Assembly (NCBI GenBank): GCA_001898785.1
Contig: MKVE01000030.1
Span: 7,721-71,720, forward strand
Direction of reading: 5' to 3'
Length of the DNA stretch: 64,000 bases
Origin: Chryseobacterium sp. 36-9
GTDB taxonomy: Bacteria; Bacteroidota; Bacteroidia; Flavobacteriales; Weeksellaceae
Position numbers and translations under genes: made by a program. Position 1 is the stretch's first letter; every line of letters starts with the position of its first letter. Of the stretch, positions 63,900-64,000 are shown one piece after another. Under the pieces are notes generated by a model. The model was not told the DNA's origin, ran no database searches, and worked only from the letters and a program-made list of their open reading frames with translations.

Positions 63900-64000
63900 C
63901 ATTAAATAAATTTAAGTAAGCTTTAAATAACTCCTTTTTATAACTAAAAAATTAGTAATATTGTTTTGATGAAATCACTATAAGTATAAAGCGACAAAAA

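Overview
The window looks like chromosomal DNA of a flavobacterium of the Weeksellaceae, most like Chryseobacterium or Epilithonimonas. This is inferred from the low G+C, a type IX secretion sorting domain, SusC-style regulatory domains, a degradative-type HMG-CoA reductase, Bacteroidota promoter elements (TTG-N19-TAnnTTTG) and a tmRNA tag ending ALAA. No 16S rRNA or tRNA gene is present, so the genus is a judgement from gene content.

Layout. (1) 1-4.8 kb: an AT-rich three-gene operon (metallophosphatase-STAND NTPase, NA37 nucleoid-associated protein, three-helix membrane protein) beside the 3' end of the tmRNA gene; it looks like a defence island. (2) 5.3-14.1 kb: core genes, namely a CarboxypepD_reg-like secreted protein, nrdB, a small orphan ORF, nrdA, a DUF72 protein, a voltage-gated-type K+ channel, glyA and recX. 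(3) 14.2-40 kb: a large rightward exopolysaccharide or capsule operon. It holds Wza and Wzc, an ABC flippase-like half transporter, a CMP-nonulosonate branch (SpsF-like, NeuB-like and KdsC-like), two acyltransferases, about ten glycosyltransferases, a GH88/105-like protein, a pyruvyltransferase and an EpsG-type polymerase, and ends in a T9SS cargo protein. (4) 40-41.7 kb: an outer-membrane beta-barrel protein and an MscS channel. (5) About 41.8-56.2 kb: an integrated mobilizable element. (6) 56.3-64 kb: sucC, a small zinc-ribbon-like protein, HMG-CoA reductase with two small membrane proteins, a radical SAM/TIGR03915 pair, a YceI protein and an extradiol dioxygenase.

The mobilizable element carries an IntDOT-like integrase, two excisionase-like HTH genes, a DUF3408 protein, MobA and a relaxase, but no coupling protein or type IV secretion genes. 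Downstream of the relaxase, where CTnDOT-like elements keep mobC, sits a leftward six-gene operon: a protein with a J-like N-terminus, a membrane-anchored protein with a GrpE-like C-terminus, an 827-residue Hsp70, a lipoprotein, a small membrane protein, and a Ser/Thr kinase-AAA+ fusion. This is a chaperone machine with its own exchange factor and kinase-linked unfoldase, partly tied to the envelope, carried as cargo. I do not know a described system with this composition and consider it the best candidate for a new system here. A nested inverted repeat of about 138 bp lies in its leader.

The second candidate is the metallophosphatase-STAND/NA37/membrane operon at the left edge. All functional statements rest on motif recognition by eye; no database search was run.
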